Shown: positions 34,268 to 44,127 of the stretch, in pieces
How positions within the stretch are numbered: the stretch's first letter is position 1
How the letters are laid out: each line of letters opens with the position of its first letter
Assembly (NCBI GenBank): GCA_036652795.1
Contig: JAVVVD010000003.1
Location: 1 to 64,000, forward strand
From: JAVVVD01 sp036652795
GTDB taxonomy: Bacteria > Bacillota > Clostridia > Christensenellales > CAG-138
Reading direction: 5' to 3'
Length of the DNA: 64,000 nt
Translations under genes and position numbers: made by a program
Notes under the pieces: model-generated
Databases searched by the model: none
What the model was told of the DNA's origin: nothing
What the model saw: only the letters and a program-made list of their open reading frames with translations

Positions 34268-35033
34268 CAAAAATCACCTCTTCAAGAGGAAATACGGGGC
34301 CGTCTACACAGACCTTTTTATATGTGCGGCGCAATCCAACGCGCATCGGGAACGCACATCCGGAGCATGCGCCTATGCCGCAGGCAAGCCGCTCCTCAAG
34401 AGAAACAAATCCGCGCACGTTATGCGCCGCTGCCCATTTCTGCACTGCGCGGAGCATCGGGATAGGCCCGCAGGCGAATACCGATGAAAAATTTGAAGCG
34501 ACCTTTGGCAGTGCGCTCACCACATCGCCCGCCTCGTCATCGCATACGCAATGCAGCTCTGCATATCTGCCTATATCCGTTATGAAAAACAATTCATTCG
34601 CTGTGTGCGCACCATAATATACAGTAGGTGAGCATAAATCCCTATTTATACGCTCTACAAGCATAATAAGCGGAGCTATGCCCATGCCGCCGGCAATTAA
34701 AAGCGGACGCTTTCCAGTCTCCAGCGGAAAAGCAGTGCCTATCGGCCCCATCATATCCAGCGTTTGTTCACTCGTAAGCTCCGAGAGCATTTCTGTTCCA
34801 TTGCCCACGGTTTTATAAAACAGCTCGATAGTTCCTGCAGCGGCATCCGCCCGGCAGATACTTATTGGTCTTCTTAGGTAAATGGCATTGTTCTCAGGGA
34901 GCTTGATATGCACAAATTGGCCTGGTTTCGCACGCGCAGCTATTACCGGTGATGCAAGCCGCATCAGGTAATATCCGTGCGCGAGCCTGTCGTTATCTAT
35001 TATTTTAGCTATTTCCCTTGTGCGATCAGACAT
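34260..35033 (-). CDS. PyrK-like FAD/2Fe-2S electron transfer subunit
   Basis: The 257-residue protein has a ferredoxin-reductase-type FAD domain (LRRPISICR about 53-61), an NAD-binding part (LIAGGMGIAPL about 112-122) and a C-terminal 2Fe-2S site (CGIGACSGCAF, then KVCVDGPVF). All four cysteines are present. In class 1B dihydroorotate dehydrogenases this subunit passes electrons from the PyrD FMN to NAD+. Here it probably serves the unusual PyrD-like partner. No other pyr genes are nearby. Confidence 0.88.
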   Translation of the reverse strand: MSDRTREIAKIIDNDRLAHGYYLMRLASPVIAARAKPGQFVHIKLPENNAIYLRRPISICRADAAAGTIELFYKTVGNGTEMLSELTSEQTLDMMGPIGTAFPLETGKRPLLIAGGMGIAPLIMLVERINRDLCSPTVYYGAHTANELFFITDIGRYAELHCVCDDEAGDVVSALPKVASNFSSVFACGPIPMLRAVQKWAAAHNVRGFVSLEERLACGIGACSGCAFPMRVGLRRTYKKVCVDGPVFPLEEVIFDE

Positions 35034-35609
35034 TGCGCTTTTCCCTCGCTATTATATATTTGCCCTTAAATCGCGTACTATATTGCCTTAAGCTATGATG
35101 ATTAACATAATGCGTCTGGCCAGGCGCCGAAAATGCTATGGTCCTCAATGCTTGTAGCCGATTGCATAATGTCCGCCAAAATACGGCGTTTTGTTTGAAA
35201 ACGTCGCTATTCGCATTCCTAGCCCTATCTCAACCATTTCGGTATTTTTATACATCTCAAAGCCTTCTTAAAATCATTATAAGGTATCGCCTCCATCATG
35301 TAATATTATTGTCACGATTTACTTATATTAATACTACCATATCGCTTGTCCAACTTCAATATCAATTCAAAAATAAAACTTCATTCCATTTTCGTCCATA
35401 TGTTAAAACCTATTATAGCCCTGTTTCTCTATATATTCATCAGTTTCAGACTGTGGCCATGCGTTGATTATATCATATGTGTAATAGCGCTTTGGATAGA
35501 TTGTAATAGCTATTACTCCGTGTTAAACTAGTAGTGATTATAAAAGAGCGCCGACGCACATAATTACATTAAATTGATTAATATAAACAGCTAAGGAGAT
35601 GGATGAAGC
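35034..35609. other. 576-bp AT-rich intergenic region
   Basis: It lies between the divergent pyrK-like and galE genes and presumably holds both promoters. A 110-codon plus-strand frame (35138-35467) shows no ribosome binding site and no protein-like composition, so I treat it as non-coding. A 14-bp palindrome is noted separately. Nothing else is recognisable. Confidence 0.6.
35503..35516. promoter_or_regulatory. 14-bp palindrome upstream of galE
   Basis: GTAATAGCTATTAC is a perfect palindrome about 94 bases before the galE ATG, with a related half (GTAATAGCGC) about 22 bases upstream. It could be an operator; there is no direct evidence. Confidence 0.35.
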
Positions 35610-36626
35610 ATGCGCATTCTTGTTACCGGAGGAACTGGCTACATAGGCAGTCACACCGTGCTTGAGCTAGTCGCGGCTGGCCACGATGTGATAATAGCGG
35701 ATAATTATTCCAATAGCAAGCCTGAATCTATGCATAGGATATGTGAGCTTGCGGGGCGCAGCATACCCTTCGAACTATGCGAGCTATGCGATCGTGATGC
35801 CGTAATCAGGCTGTTTGACGCGCATGATATAGACGCAGTGATCCACTTTGCTGGTTTAAAAGCCGTTGGAGAATCCGTAAAGAAGCCGCTTCTCTATTAC
35901 CAAAACAATATTTTAAGCACGCTTAATCTGCTATTTGCAATGCAGGTCCATGGTGTACATGGCCTTGTATTCAGTTCCAGCGCAACTGTGTACGGCGCTC
36001 CATCCACAGTGCCAATACGCGAAAACTCCCCCACAAACAACGTAACAAGCCCCTATGGCCGAACCAAGCTTATGATAGAGGATATTCTCCGCGACATCGC
36101 AAGCGCCAACGCGGATATGTCCGTTGTGTTGCTGCGCTATTTTAACCCTGTCGGCGCACATCCCTCCGGCCGAATAGGCGAGGATCCCAACGGAGTACCC
36201 AATAACCTCATGCCCTACATTGCCCGGGTTGCGGTTGGCAAACTTGAAATGCTGCCTGTATACGGCAACGACTATCCCACGCCAGATGGCACGGGAGTGC
36301 GCGATTATATCCATGTTGTAGATCTTGCCGCCGGCCATGTTGCGGCGCTACAGAAGCTGGATCAACCCGGAGTTTACACATATAACCTTGGCACAGGCAT
36401 CGGTTGCTCCGTTCTAGAGGTTATCGAAGCATACCGCAAAGCCTCCGGCCAGGCAATCCCCTATCAAATTATGCCGCGCCGCCCCGGTGATGTGCCCGCA
36501 TATTATGCGGATTCTTCATTGGCATATACCGAGCTTGGCTGGAAGGCACAGCGCAGTCTTTATGACATGTGCGCTGACAGTTGGCATTTTCAAAACAATA
36601 ACCCGGATGGCTATGGCAACGGCTAA
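35610..36626 (+). CDS. galE: UDP-glucose 4-epimerase
   Basis: The 338-residue extended SDR interconverts UDP-glucose and UDP-galactose. It has GGTGYIGSH (NAD binding, residues 7-15), SSSATVYG (catalytic Ser about 123) and YGRTK (Tyr about 148, Lys about 152), plus the LRYFNPVGAHPSG substrate loop. Length is normal. AAGGAG precedes the ATG by 11 bases. It is a single gene with a strong terminator; its sugar product probably feeds cell-surface glycans. Confidence 0.95.
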   Translation: MRILVTGGTGYIGSHTVLELVAAGHDVIIADNYSNSKPESMHRICELAGRSIPFELCELCDRDAVIRLFDAHDIDAVIHFAGLKAVGESVKKPLLYYQNNILSTLNLLFAMQVHGVHGLVFSSSATVYGAPSTVPIRENSPTNNVTSPYGRTKLMIEDILRDIASANADMSVVLLRYFNPVGAHPSGRIGEDPNGVPNNLMPYIARVAVGKLEMLPVYGNDYPTPDGTGVRDYIHVVDLAAGHVAALQKLDQPGVYTYNLGTGIGCSVLEVIEAYRKASGQAIPYQIMPRRPGDVPAYYADSSLAYTELGWKAQRSLYDMCADSWHFQNNNPDGYGNG

Positions 36627-36653
36627 ATGCAACTATAATATTTTAAACTAAAC

Positions 36654-36688
36654 CGCGCATGGGTGACAAAGTACCCATGCGCGTTTTG
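36654..36688 (+). terminator. Terminator after galE
   Basis: An 11-bp perfect stem (CGCGCATGGGT/ACCCATGCGCG) with an 8-base loop is followed by TTTTG. It lies 28 bases after the galE stop and may also act on the converging regulator gene. Confidence 0.85.
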
Positions 36689-36711
36689 CTCTGTATTATA
36701 CTTAATACCCA

Positions 36712-37419
36712 TTATTCGTCGAAATAATCTATCATGCGATAGCCTATAGCCGTTTCTGTAACGATATACTTTGGCTCTGCCGGGTTTTTTTCCAGCTTGC
36801 GGCGAATATTCGCCATGTTCACGCGCAATATCTGGTTATCTACCACAGGGCGGCTGCCCCACACATTGCGTATGATATAATCATATGTCAGCACCTTGCC
36901 TATGTGGTGCGCAAGCAGCGTTACAATTTTATATTCGATAAGTGTGAGATGGATTTCCTCATCGTCCAATCGTACACGGCGCGCATCATAGTCTATAGCA
37001 AGTCCGCTGTTTTTAAATTTTCCGGCAGGCGCTTCATTATCGCCGCTCTGCGCCCCATGTCTAAGCGCAATGCGTATGCGCGCAAGCAGTTCCGCTGTGC
37101 CAAACGGTTTTGTAACATAATCATCTGCCCCCGCGTCCAGCGCATCTACCTTTTCCTTTTCGCGCGTTCGCGCTGACACCACTATTATTGGTGCCTGTGT
37201 CCACTGGCGCACGGTTTTTATCACATCTATCCCGTCCATATCTGGCAACCCCAGATCCAGCAGTATCACATCCGGGCAATGCGATGATATCAGGGCAATC
37301 GCTTCGCGCCCCGTTTGCGCGTGCAGCATGCGGTACTGATTTGCCAGAAGCACAGTATCCATGAAATTCACTATAGCCCTTTCATCCTCAATGAGCAGAA
37401 TGAGTGGAGTGTTGCTCAT
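36712..37419 (-). CDS. KdpE-like OmpR-family response regulator
   Basis: A 235-residue regulator. The receiver domain (about 1-120) has the acidic pocket EDE, phosphoacceptor in LLDLGLPD (Asp55) and the KPF lysine. A winged-helix DNA-binding domain (about 135-230) ends in the YRM.. hairpin. Overall closest to KdpE. It is transcribed away from the KdpD-like kinase at 37618, its likely partner. No kdpFABC pump genes are nearby. Confidence 0.9.
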   Translation of the reverse strand: MSNTPLILLIEDERAIVNFMDTVLLANQYRMLHAQTGREAIALISSHCPDVILLDLGLPDMDGIDVIKTVRQWTQAPIIVVSARTREKEKVDALDAGADDYVTKPFGTAELLARIRIALRHGAQSGDNEAPAGKFKNSGLAIDYDARRVRLDDEEIHLTLIEYKIVTLLAHHIGKVLTYDYIIRNVWGSRPVVDNQILRVNMANIRRKLEKNPAEPKYIVTETAIGYRMIDYFDE

Positions 37420-37617
37420 AATTATCGCACCTGCCTTTCAAAATCAAATTATGCATATCCTAATGCCATTTTATCACACAGCCACATGATACTCCATGGT
37501 TTAGCGTAAGTAAATATCTATGACAAAAATCATTGCGCTGCGCATATGGCATTTTTACAAAAAATATGCCACAATAACAAAATAAGTATCACTCATCCTC
37601 AAGGAGGCCAAATTACC

Positions 37618-38724
37618 ATGAAGGAAACGCTTCACAGGATTAAATCGCGCATAACAGGCTTCAGATTCAGTATGCGGCATATGCTTGCAACGCTTGGAGT
37701 GCTGATTGCCGCAACACTAATATCGATGGTGATCAGCGATATGCTGATCCAAAATAGCAATGTATCAATAGTTTACACGCTGGCCGTGCTGGTAGTAGCC
37801 TGTATTACACCTGGCTATTTCTATGGTTATATAGCCGCACTGCTAAGCGTATTCGGCGTGAACTATTTTTTTACCGCCCCATATTGGGCATTTAATTTCT
37901 CGCTTACAGGCTATCCCATAACCTTTCTTACGCTGCTGATAGTATCCACCCTTTCAAGTACGCTGATGACGCGCTATCGTGAGCAAGTGACGCGTGCAAA
38001 GCTTTTGATGGAGGAGCGCAATCGTGTAGCTCTTGAGATCGAATCCGAACGGCTGCGCAGCAATCTGCTAAGGGCTATATCGCACGATTTGCGCACGCCG
38101 CTCACATGCATATCCGGTGCCATTTCAGTGCTGTTGGAAAGCGAGATGAGTCTTCCCGATGATGCAAAGCGACAGCTATACCGCGATATAGACGAAAATT
38201 CGCAATGGCTCATACGCATTGTGGAAAACCTGCTTTCATCCACCCGAATAACAAACGCATCCTCTCCTATAAAAAAAACCTCGGAAATGGCTGAAGAAAT
38301 AATCGCCGAAGCGGCCAGTCAGCTACGCAGACGCTTTCCTGATATCCAGCTCACCGCGTGCGTGCCCGATCAGCCGCTGCTGGTGCCTATGGACGCAACC
38401 CTCATTGAGCAGGTGCTGATAAACCTAATTGAAAACGCCGTATACCATAGTCATGGTGAAGCACCCATAGAGCTTGCCCTCGTAGCAAATGCGAACAAGG
38501 CAGAGTTTAGCGTGCGCGACCATGGCGTTGGAATAGATGAAGATAATATGTTGAAATATTTTAACGGATGCGGTGTAATCAAACGCGACCGCTCGGATTC
38601 AAAACGCGGCATGGGCATCGGTCTTTCCGTGTGCGCTTCCATTATCAAGGCACACGGCGGAATTCTTCTCGCCAAAAATGCACCGGACGGTGGAGCTGTG
38701 TTCTCATTTTGGCTTCCTTTGTGA
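37618..38724 (+). CDS. KdpD C-terminal-like sensor histidine kinase
   Basis: The 368-residue kinase has four membrane helices (DUF4118, about 20-125, including VNYFFTAPYWAF), then the HisKA box AISHDLRTPLT (His about 159) and a HATPase domain (NLIENAVYH, DHGVGID, GMGIGLSVC). It matches the C-terminal half of KdpD and lacks the large N-terminal KdpD/Usp sensor half. AAGGAGG precedes the ATG at 37618, which decides the start against an upstream ATG at 37546. It should phosphorylate the divergent KdpE-like regulator. Confidence 0.92.
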   Translation: MKETLHRIKSRITGFRFSMRHMLATLGVLIAATLISMVISDMLIQNSNVSIVYTLAVLVVACITPGYFYGYIAALLSVFGVNYFFTAPYWAFNFSLTGYPITFLTLLIVSTLSSTLMTRYREQVTRAKLLMEERNRVALEIESERLRSNLLRAISHDLRTPLTCISGAISVLLESEMSLPDDAKRQLYRDIDENSQWLIRIVENLLSSTRITNASSPIKKTSEMAEEIIAEAASQLRRRFPDIQLTACVPDQPLLVPMDATLIEQVLINLIENAVYHSHGEAPIELALVANANKAEFSVRDHGVGIDEDNMLKYFNGCGVIKRDRSDSKRGMGIGLSVCASIIKAHGGILLAKNAPDGGAVFSFWLPL

Positions 38725-38932
38725 TCAATGCTGAATTCAGCTAAATAGTACTTTCATCTGAAATAAAATATCACAACATATATTTGTCACTATCTTTATG
38801 TTACTATTCATTTCTGAACAGATTCTTTACTATATTCCTGATAATATGTAAAGACAGGGGTAAGAATCATTTCCGCTTTGCTCCCTGTGCATATCAAATT
38901 CTCATAATACATTTCGTTGGAGGTATTGTTTG

Positions 38933-40576
38933 ATGAAAAGACTGTTTGGTATTCCCGTAAGAAAGCTGCTCGTTGCGGCTGTATTCATTGTTGTTGTATT
39001 CTGTTGTGCGTTTGCATTCGCAGATGACGGCGCTGGTGAAACAAGCGTAATGTACGGCACATTCTGGTCTCTGTTGCCGCCAATCATCGCAATAGGACTT
39101 GCACTCATCACAAAAGAAGTCTATACCTCACTGTTTCTTGGTATAGTAGCAGGCTGCCTGTTCTATACCAATTTTAACATCGAGCATACCCTCACCACCA
39201 TATTCACCGTGATGGGTTCAAAGCTTGGTGATGGCTGGAATGTTGGTATACTTATATTCCTCGTCATACTCGGCATAATGGTAAGCCTTATGAATAAGGC
39301 AGGCGGATCCGCTGCATTTGGCAAATGGGCAAGCAAGCGCATCAAAACGCGCATGGGCGCACAGCTTGCCACAGTTGCACTTGGTTGCCTGATCTTTATC
39401 GACGACTATTTCAACTGCCTCACGGTCGGCTCCGTTATGCTCCCCGTAACGGACGGTCACAGGATATCCAGGGCCAAGCTATCATACATAATTGACGCAA
39501 CCGCAGCCCCAGTGTGCATAATCGCACCTATAAGCTCCTGGGCAGCTGCCGTCACCTCCTCTGTACCGGAGGCCAGCGGTATAAACGGTTTCGTAATGTT
39601 CCTTGAAACTATTCCTTATAACTTCTACGCTCTGCTCACGATAACCATGATGATTGTGCTTGCCGTGGGTAAGTTTGACTTTGGTCCGATGCGCAAGCAT
39701 GAGCGCAACGCCGAAATCAACGGCGATCTGTTCACCACAGATTCACGCCCATATGGTGAAGCTACGGTTGAAGACACCTCAATGTTCAAGGGCAAGGTCA
39801 TAGACCTGGTTCTCCCCGTTGTAGTGCTTATCATAACCTGCGTAGCCGGCATGGTATACACCGGCGGCTTCTTCACAGGCACAGACTTCATCACCGCATT
39901 CTCCAGCTCTGATGCATCTGTTGGTCTGGTACTTGGTTCCTTTATAGCGCTGCTGTTCATGTTTGTTTTCTATCTGGTCAGACGCGTTCTTACATTCAAG
40001 GAATTCACTGCCAGCATACCTGAAGGCTTCCGTGCAATGGTGCCCGCAATACTGATACTTACCTTCGCATGGACTCTTTCCGGCATAACCAACCAGCTCG
40101 GCAGCGATGTGTTCGTAAGCACCGTTGTTGGAAACAGCTCAGCAAGCATATTCTTGCCTGCCATACTGTTCCTGATTGCCTGCGGCATATCCTTTGCCAC
40201 CGGCACCTCCTGGGGCACATTCGGAATACTTATCCCAATCGTGGTATCAATATTCCCCGCTGGCATGAGCCAAATGCTTATTATAACAATATCCGCCTGC
40301 CTCGGCGGCGCTGTTATGGGTGATCACTGCTCGCCAATATCAGATACAACAATAATGGCATCTACCGGCGGCAAAAGCGATCACATCAACCACGTATCCA
40401 CCCAGCTTCCATATGCGGTGTTGGTCGCCTTGGTCAGCGTTGTGTTCTACGTTGTCGCAGCGCTCATCCAGAGCCCATTGGTATTGCCGCTCGCTATAGC
40501 CGCAATGGTTGGCGTGCTGCTCATAATCAAAAAGGTTGTAGCCAACAACGAAAAGAAAATATCCACCAAAGCTTAA
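38933..40576 (+). CDS. NhaC-family Na+/H+ antiporter
   Basis: The 547-residue protein has an N-terminal signal-like helix ending in AFA and about 11 further membrane helices. Signatures are FIDDYFNCLTVGSVM (about 156-170), ISSWAAAVTS, FATGTSWGTFGI and GDHCSPISDTT, typical of NhaC-type antiporters and their relatives. It would exchange sodium for protons or carry a related sodium-coupled substrate. GGAGG is 9 bases before the ATG. Its position beside a KdpD/E-like pair suggests ion-homeostasis control. Confidence 0.9.
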   Translation: MKRLFGIPVRKLLVAAVFIVVVFCCAFAFADDGAGETSVMYGTFWSLLPPIIAIGLALITKEVYTSLFLGIVAGCLFYTNFNIEHTLTTIFTVMGSKLGDGWNVGILIFLVILGIMVSLMNKAGGSAAFGKWASKRIKTRMGAQLATVALGCLIFIDDYFNCLTVGSVMLPVTDGHRISRAKLSYIIDATAAPVCIIAPISSWAAAVTSSVPEASGINGFVMFLETIPYNFYALLTITMMIVLAVGKFDFGPMRKHERNAEINGDLFTTDSRPYGEATVEDTSMFKGKVIDLVLPVVVLIITCVAGMVYTGGFFTGTDFITAFSSSDASVGLVLGSFIALLFMFVFYLVRRVLTFKEFTASIPEGFRAMVPAILILTFAWTLSGITNQLGSDVFVSTVVGNSSASIFLPAILFLIACGISFATGTSWGTFGILIPIVVSIFPAGMSQMLIITISACLGGAVMGDHCSPISDTTIMASTGGKSDHINHVSTQLPYAVLVALVSVVFYVVAALIQSPLVLPLAIAAMVGVLLIIKKVVANNEKKISTKA

Positions 40577-40650
40577 CCGCCACTATCAAGCAAATAGGCG
40601 ATTGCTGACCTAAGTTATTGTTTGTGATGCAGAAAAGCGGCTGTATCATA

Positions 40651-40686
40651 CCAAAAGCCCGGATCCATTAATCCGGGCTTTTGGCT
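40651..40686 (+). terminator. Terminator after the NhaC gene
   Basis: A perfect 14-bp stem (CCAAAAGCCCGGAT/ATCCGGGCTTTTGG) with a 6-base loop. The T run is inside the stem. It lies about 75 bases after the stop. Confidence 0.8.
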
Positions 40687-40776
40687 ATAAAAACCTATGA
40701 TATTATAAACCGCAATATGAATAATAGTCTGCGCACACGAGAGGAGCTGTCCGTGTTTGCGTTATTCCTTAGCAGC

Positions 40777-41775
40777 TCACCTGAATATGATGTACTTTTG
40801 TGCCATGTAGTTGACCACAAATAGCACCGTATCAAGCACTATCTTTGCCAACAGGCTGTTAAGTCCCCAGCCTGAGAGAAATCCTACACCCGTTGCGCCT
40901 ATCAGCATAGATACCAGCGCAAGCGCGGAATATCCTACCGCACGCCATACAGACGGATTCACCTGGAAAACCACGCGGCGGCAAAGCTGATAATTTACCG
41001 AGGCGCTTATCACGCGCGCGATAAGGTAACTGTACTGTGGTTTTACAAGCAGGAGCATCAGGCAATACAGAGCATAGTCCAACGCAGTACATATTAACGA
41101 TGTGGCAGAGTATTTTAGCACACGCGAGAATACTCTTGCGCCATCGCGTAGCGCATGGAAATGCGAACCGCTGTTGTTGTCATGATATATAGTCTGGATC
41201 GGTATCTCCAAATAATCATCGTTCCATTCTTTTAGCGAAAGCAGCATATTCATCTCATATTCGTAGCGTTCGCCATCCGTTGCAATGAGCTTAGGATACA
41301 TGCTATGCGGCAATCCGCGCAATCCCGTCTGCGTATCTGATATGCGCAATCCTGTCATCGCCCTGAAAAAGAAGCGCGTTATAGTATTGCCAACTCGTGA
41401 GCGCAGCGGCATTTGTTTGAATTCGCGTCCACCAAGTATTAGCGCATCCGGATGCTCGTGCATCGCCACCGCTATACGCAGTATATCCTCAAGGCTGTGC
41501 TGCCCATCCGAATCCGCAGTGACAACGCCGTATGTGCTGCCGTTTTGAGCAAGATACTTTAGCCCCGTTTTTAGCGCGGCACCTTTTCCAAGATTTTGCT
41601 CATGGCTCAATACAACCACGCCCATGGCTTTAAGCTCTGAAAAGATCTGCTCAAATTCTTCGCCACTGCCATCGTCAATCACAAGTAGCAATGGGCATTC
41701 ACCAATCAAAGTATTTGCCAGTTCCACAAGTCTGTGATCCGGCTTATATGCCGGTATCAGTACATCTACGTCCAT
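40777..41775 (-). CDS. GT2 glycosyltransferase fused to a GtrA-like membrane domain
   Basis: A 332-residue protein. A GT-A domain (about 1-215) has VLIPAYKP, VIDDGSG and TADSDGQHS (DxD), and EYEMNML; it resembles dolichol-phosphate-mannose synthase-type enzymes acting on lipid-phosphate carriers. A GtrA-type four-helix domain (about 218-330) follows and may flip the sugar-lipid. Cell-wall or exopolysaccharide glycosylation is the likely role. AAAGG favours the ATG at 41775 over a GTG at 41793. Confidence 0.88.
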   Translation of the reverse strand: MDVDVLIPAYKPDHRLVELANTLIGECPLLLVIDDGSGEEFEQIFSELKAMGVVVLSHEQNLGKGAALKTGLKYLAQNGSTYGVVTADSDGQHSLEDILRIAVAMHEHPDALILGGREFKQMPLRSRVGNTITRFFFRAMTGLRISDTQTGLRGLPHSMYPKLIATDGERYEYEMNMLLSLKEWNDDYLEIPIQTIYHDNNSGSHFHALRDGARVFSRVLKYSATSLICTALDYALYCLMLLLVKPQYSYLIARVISASVNYQLCRRVVFQVNPSVWRAVGYSALALVSMLIGATGVGFLSGWGLNSLLAKIVLDTVLFVVNYMAQKYIIFR

Positions 41776-41847
41776 TCCGTTATAACCTTTCACAGCATAT
41801 GCGCATTATATGCATTCGCACATATCTACACAATTATTATAATATAA

Positions 41848-43242
41848 TCAAACCGTATATGGAAACTCGGCCGTTACCCGCGTCCATTTTCCTGGCTCGC
41901 TAGCTGCCGATATATTGCCACCATGCAGCTGCGCAATCGATTGCGCTATAGACAGCCCTAATCCCATACCGCCTGTGTCACGGGAACGCACCTTATCCAC
42001 ACGGTAAAAGCGCTCGAATATATGTTCAAGCTCACGCTTATTCATACCTATACCTGTATCCATCACCGTAAGTCTTATGTGTTTTTCGTCCTGCTCGCAG
42101 CAAATCGTTATGTCACCGCCCTTTGGCGTGTATTTTACGCTATTATCTACCAGCGCGCGCAGCATCTGCTTTATCATGCTTATGTTGGCATACATTGCGC
42201 ACTCAGTATCAGCCGAAACAGAGTAGGTATGTTCGCCGTCAAGCACTGTCTGTTCACGCACTATATCCTGCATCAGTTCGGCTACATGGAACTCCTCCTT
42301 GTCCATATCCATCGCGCAATCATCATTACGCGCAAGCAGCAGCAGGTTTTCGACTATCCTGCTCATGTAGCTTATCTGCTTATGTATGCTTTCCATACTC
42401 TCTGCCAGTATTGTTGGGTTCTGGCTGCCCCATCGCATTATAAGCTCGGCATTGCCCTGGAGTATGGCAAGCGGGGTACGAAGCTCATGTGAAGCATTTG
42501 CGGCAAAGCGTGATTGTTGCCTGTATGCATGTTCTACCCTATCCAACATGCTGTTGATAGTGCTCGCAAGCTCGCTCAGCTCGTCATACAGTGGCGGAAC
42601 ATTCAGCCGTTCATCAAGATTTTTGCTGCCTATTGATCTCGCAGCGGATATCATATCATCTATCGGTGCAAGCATACGCCTCGTTGTCGTCCATCCCACG
42701 ATCACGGCAGTAGCCGCACCCAAAACATTCGCGGCAATAAGTAGCACACCAAGCAGCTTCAGGAAGCTAAGCTCCGTACGCATATTCATCACCAGATAAA
42801 GCTTACCCACCATTGCCATAGAATCATTAAATATGCTGCGCTCATAGCACATCATAAGCTGCCCATCGCGTGAATAGATAAGCTTGGGCGCATCATTTAT
42901 ATCCGGCAATTTTGCTTCGTCCATATTATAATTTAGCATACTGCTCATCATTATGCCGTTCTCATCTGTAAGCAGCATGTTAAGATCCCAATTCGTGTTC
43001 TGCTCGCTTAGCAAAAAACCATTGTCCAGTGAAACGCCCTCGTTTAGCTCCTCCTCGATATGATTCGCCACCAGTCCACTGATATTAAGTATATTCTCGC
43101 GCTGCTTCTGCATAAGAAAATGGTTGGCTACCATAAACACCACACAGGATAATACAAGCAGCACAATACTAAACAGCATAGCGTATGCTGCTGTAAGCCG
43201 CTTGGAAAGTTTGCTCCTTTTATGTGTGGTCCCGTATAACAT
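41848..43242 (-). CDS. Sensor histidine kinase (HAMP type)
   Basis: A 464-residue kinase with two membrane helices (about 18-42 and 162-182) and an external sensor of about 120 residues between them. A HAMP linker, HisKA box FAANASHELRTPLA (His about 252) and HATPase domain (NSVKYTP, DTGIGM, GMGLGLSI) follow. It overlaps the response regulator end by about 23 bases. The ATG at 43242 is 8 bases after AGAGG; a GTG three codons upstream is an alternative. The signal is unknown. Confidence 0.92.
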   Translation of the reverse strand: MLYGTTHKRSKLSKRLTAAYAMLFSIVLLVLSCVVFMVANHFLMQKQRENILNISGLVANHIEEELNEGVSLDNGFLLSEQNTNWDLNMLLTDENGIMMSSMLNYNMDEAKLPDINDAPKLIYSRDGQLMMCYERSIFNDSMAMVGKLYLVMNMRTELSFLKLLGVLLIAANVLGAATAVIVGWTTTRRMLAPIDDMISAARSIGSKNLDERLNVPPLYDELSELASTINSMLDRVEHAYRQQSRFAANASHELRTPLAILQGNAELIMRWGSQNPTILAESMESIHKQISYMSRIVENLLLLARNDDCAMDMDKEEFHVAELMQDIVREQTVLDGEHTYSVSADTECAMYANISMIKQMLRALVDNSVKYTPKGGDITICCEQDEKHIRLTVMDTGIGMNKRELEHIFERFYRVDKVRSRDTGGMGLGLSIAQSIAQLHGGNISAASEPGKWTRVTAEFPYTV

Positions 43243-43903
43243 AGCCCACACCTCTTACGGTTTCAATAAGCCTGCTCTGCGGAGTATCACCAAGCTTGGT
43301 ACGGACATATCTTACATATACGTCCACTATATTGCTATCTCCCAGATAGTCGTATCCCCAAACCACATTCAATATCTGTTCCCGCGTAAGCACAACATTG
43401 CAGTTGCGCACAAGGTATTCCAGCAGATCGTATTCTGTTTTGGTTAGTGCAGCATACCGTCCTGCACGTATCACAGTGTGTTGCGCGATATCCAGCGTAA
43501 GATCGTCTATCTTAAGCACGTTGCCCGCCATTCCAGATATTTTCGTTCCGCCTGAGCGCGTAGCGGCGCGCACACGGGCAAGCAGTTCCTCTATATGAAA
43601 TGGCTTTGTTATGTAGTCGTTTGCGCCTACATCCAGCCCCGTTACCTTATCCATAACAGTGTCGCGCGCTGTAAGCATTATTACAGGCGTATCCTTTTCC
43701 TTGCGTAGCCTACGCAGTATCTCCATCCCATTTAGCTCAGGCAGCATAACATCTAACAGAATAAGGTCATACTCATGTTCCAACGCCATACTCAATCCCG
43801 TGCGTCCGTCATACGCCGCTTGAACCATATATCCCTCATGATCCAGTTCCAGCGTTAGAAAGCGCACTATTTCTTTTTCGTCTTCGATTATGAGTATACG
43901 CAT
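43220..43903 (-). CDS. OmpR-family response regulator
   Basis: A 227-residue regulator with receiver (EDEKE, LLDVMLP with Asp51, KPF) and winged-helix domain (about 128-225; EYDLLEYLVRN, VRYVRTKLG, GVGYVIRD). It is co-translated with the histidine kinase that follows. AAAGGCGG precedes the ATG at 43903, deciding the start against an ATG 31 codons upstream. Confidence 0.93.
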   Translation of the reverse strand: MRILIIEDEKEIVRFLTLELDHEGYMVQAAYDGRTGLSMALEHEYDLILLDVMLPELNGMEILRRLRKEKDTPVIMLTARDTVMDKVTGLDVGANDYITKPFHIEELLARVRAATRSGGTKISGMAGNVLKIDDLTLDIAQHTVIRAGRYAALTKTEYDLLEYLVRNCNVVLTREQILNVVWGYDYLGDSNIVDVYVRYVRTKLGDTPQSRLIETVRGVGYVIRDHT

Positions 43904-44127
43904 AGAACCGCCTTTCCATATGAGATTGTACATCATATCCGCTTTGCAATCCACCGGAAAATTCATATTTACCCATATTTTTAACTTAATTCTCATTAAT
44001 CGCTAAAGCATTTATCATTACATGCCTATATGATTGAGCGATATGGGGTTTGATGCTTCCTGCGTCCATTTTTTATGAGACGCAATTTCTATAGATAAAG
44101 GCGGGTTATATCGCGCCGGAGGGACCA

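Noticed and set aside
35138..35467. 110-codon frame in the pyrK-galE gap
   Set aside because: No Shine-Dalgarno, AT-driven composition and no domain; treated as intergenic.
43997..44127. Inverted GCGTC/GACGC pair before the glycosidase gene
   Set aside because: Five base pairs around an AT loop without a T tract or overlap with the ribosome binding site; too weak to call.
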